Shown here: positions 4,732 through 5,216 of the stretch, in pieces
How the letters are laid out: each line of letters begins with the position of its first letter
Numbering within the stretch: the stretch's first letter is position 1
NCBI GenBank assembly: GCA_003484865.1
Contig: DMZT01000324.1
Location: 1 to 5,216, forward strand
Length of the DNA stretch: 5,216 bases
Source of the DNA: Stenotrophomonas sp.
Lineage (GTDB): Bacteria > Pseudomonadota > Gammaproteobacteria > Xanthomonadales > Xanthomonadaceae
Direction: 5' to 3'
The notes under the pieces: generated by a model
What the model was told of the DNA's origin: nothing
Database searches by the model: none
Seen by the model: the letters and a program-made list of their open reading frames with translations, nothing else
Made by a program: the position numbers and the translations under genes

Positions 4732-5216
4732 CAACGCACTCCTTCAATGACAGCGGTCAGCATCAATACTGGCACGCCGGGTACCGAGGCACGAAGGCGG
4801 AAGCCCTGGCCCCGGCGGGTTTCGATCTGCAGCTCACCACCGCATTGTTGCAGGCGCTCGCGCATCCCGCGCAACCCATTGCCGACCACGATCCCGTCGG
4901 CGCCCACCCCGTCATCATGCGCTTCCAGCACCACGATGCCCGGCGCCTCGCGCCGGACCTTGATCCAGAGGTTGCGCGCGCCGGCGTGCCGCACTGCATT
5001 GGTGATGATCTCCTGGGTGCAGCGCAGCAGCACGTGGGCCCGCTCGGGGTCTTCCACGCTCAGCGGCTCGTCGATATCCAGGTGGATCTCCAGCGAGGGG
5101 ACCTGCTCGGTCAGCGGGCGCAGCGCGGCGGCCAGATCGATCGCGCCACTGTCGCGCAGCTGGCTGACCGCCTCGCGCACGTCGGTCAGCAGCAGCTTGG
5201 CCAGAGTATGGGCCTG
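4731..5216 (-). CDS. C-terminal part of a NarL/DesK-type sensor histidine kinase (5' end outside window)
   Basis: The last 161 residues are visible; the frame runs off the right edge without a start. An internal GTG at 5178-5180 is not the start, because upstream codons continue kinase-like sequence (LAKLLLTDVREAVSQLR), typical of the second dimerisation helix of HisKA_3 kinases. The HATPase domain follows: N-box QEIITNAVRHAGA (68-80 of the visible part) with the Mg-ATP asparagine Asn73, G1 box DDGVGADG (101-108), and G2-like region GNGLRGMRERLQQCGGEL (112-129), then RGQGFRLRASVP. The histidine phosphorylation site and the sensor region lie outside, so the stimulus and membrane topology are unknown. 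The enzyme should use ATP to phosphorylate itself and then Asp54 of the adjacent regulator. The final dozen residues (VLMLTAVIEGVR) extend past the usual end of the domain and carry the regulator's ribosome binding site. Confidence 0.95.
   Translation of the reverse strand, partial: QAHTLAKLLLTDVREAVSQLRDSGAIDLAAALRPLTEQVPSLEIHLDIDEPLSVEDPERAHVLLRCTQEIITNAVRHAGARNLWIKVRREAPGIVVLEAHDDGVGADGIVVGNGLRGMRERLQQCGGELQIETRRGQGFRLRASVPGVPVLMLTAVIEGVR
4739..4744 (-). promoter_or_regulatory. Ribosome binding site for the response regulator, inside the kinase gene
   Basis: AAGGAG on the minus strand lies in the last codons of the kinase (GAA GGA GTG CGT TGA) with a seven-base gap to ATG 4729-4731. It decides that start over the adjacent TTG and supports coupled translation. 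Confidence 0.8.

Noticed and set aside
1..5216. Mobile elements, CRISPR arrays, RNA genes, or dispersed palindromic repeats such as the GTAG-type repeats of Stenotrophomonas
   Set aside because: No transposase, direct-repeat array, tRNA-like cloverleaf or rRNA segment was seen, and no sequence matched the GTAG-palindrome pattern when the non-coding stretches were read.

Overview
The window is GC-rich, almost fully packed with genes, and carries only chromosomal-type genes. Gene content and codon use (strong G/C at third positions) suggest a gammaproteobacterium of the Xanthomonadaceae, such as Stenotrophomonas or Xanthomonas. This placement is an inference from overall character, not from a diagnostic marker. 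I saw no mobile element, CRISPR array, tRNA, rRNA or phage gene.

Layout: (1) Positions 1-1543 hold a rightward cluster. It contains the 3' end of a probable bacterial PH-domain protein, an M15-family zinc peptidase (D,D-/L,D-carboxypeptidase type) 9 bases after it, and a four-helix membrane protein of unknown function with a strong ribosome binding site. (2) Positions 1546-2593 hold a leftward pair: a DUF423 membrane protein followed after 1 base by an AlkA-type DNA-3-methyladenine glycosylase. This pair converges on the rightward cluster with only 2 bases between the stop codons. (3) Positions 2631-3858 hold a leftward single-gene unit. A possible promoter precedes a membrane-anchored protein with an SRPBCC domain and a GyrI-like domain, and a near-perfect intrinsic terminator ends it. 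(4) Positions 3777-4089 are the only long non-coding stretch. It holds the possible promoter just mentioned and a UUCG-capped hairpin downstream of the regulator gene. (5) Positions 4090-5216 hold a leftward two-component pair of the NarL/DesK type. The kinase stop codon and the regulator start codon overlap as TGATG.

Functional picture: the kinase and regulator form a translationally coupled signalling pair whose stimulus cannot be read here, because the sensor half lies outside the window. The SRPBCC/GyrI-like protein looks like a tethered small-molecule binder. The peptidase probably acts on cell-wall peptides, and the glycosylase repairs alkylated bases. Nothing shows that these neighbours act together. 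I found no convincing new multi-gene system. The best leads are the anchored SRPBCC/GyrI-like protein with its promoter region, and the unusual features of the M15 peptidase. Three starts (DUF423, regulator, glycosylase) are supported by well-placed ribosome binding sites, and for the first two these sites argue against the longest possible reading frame.
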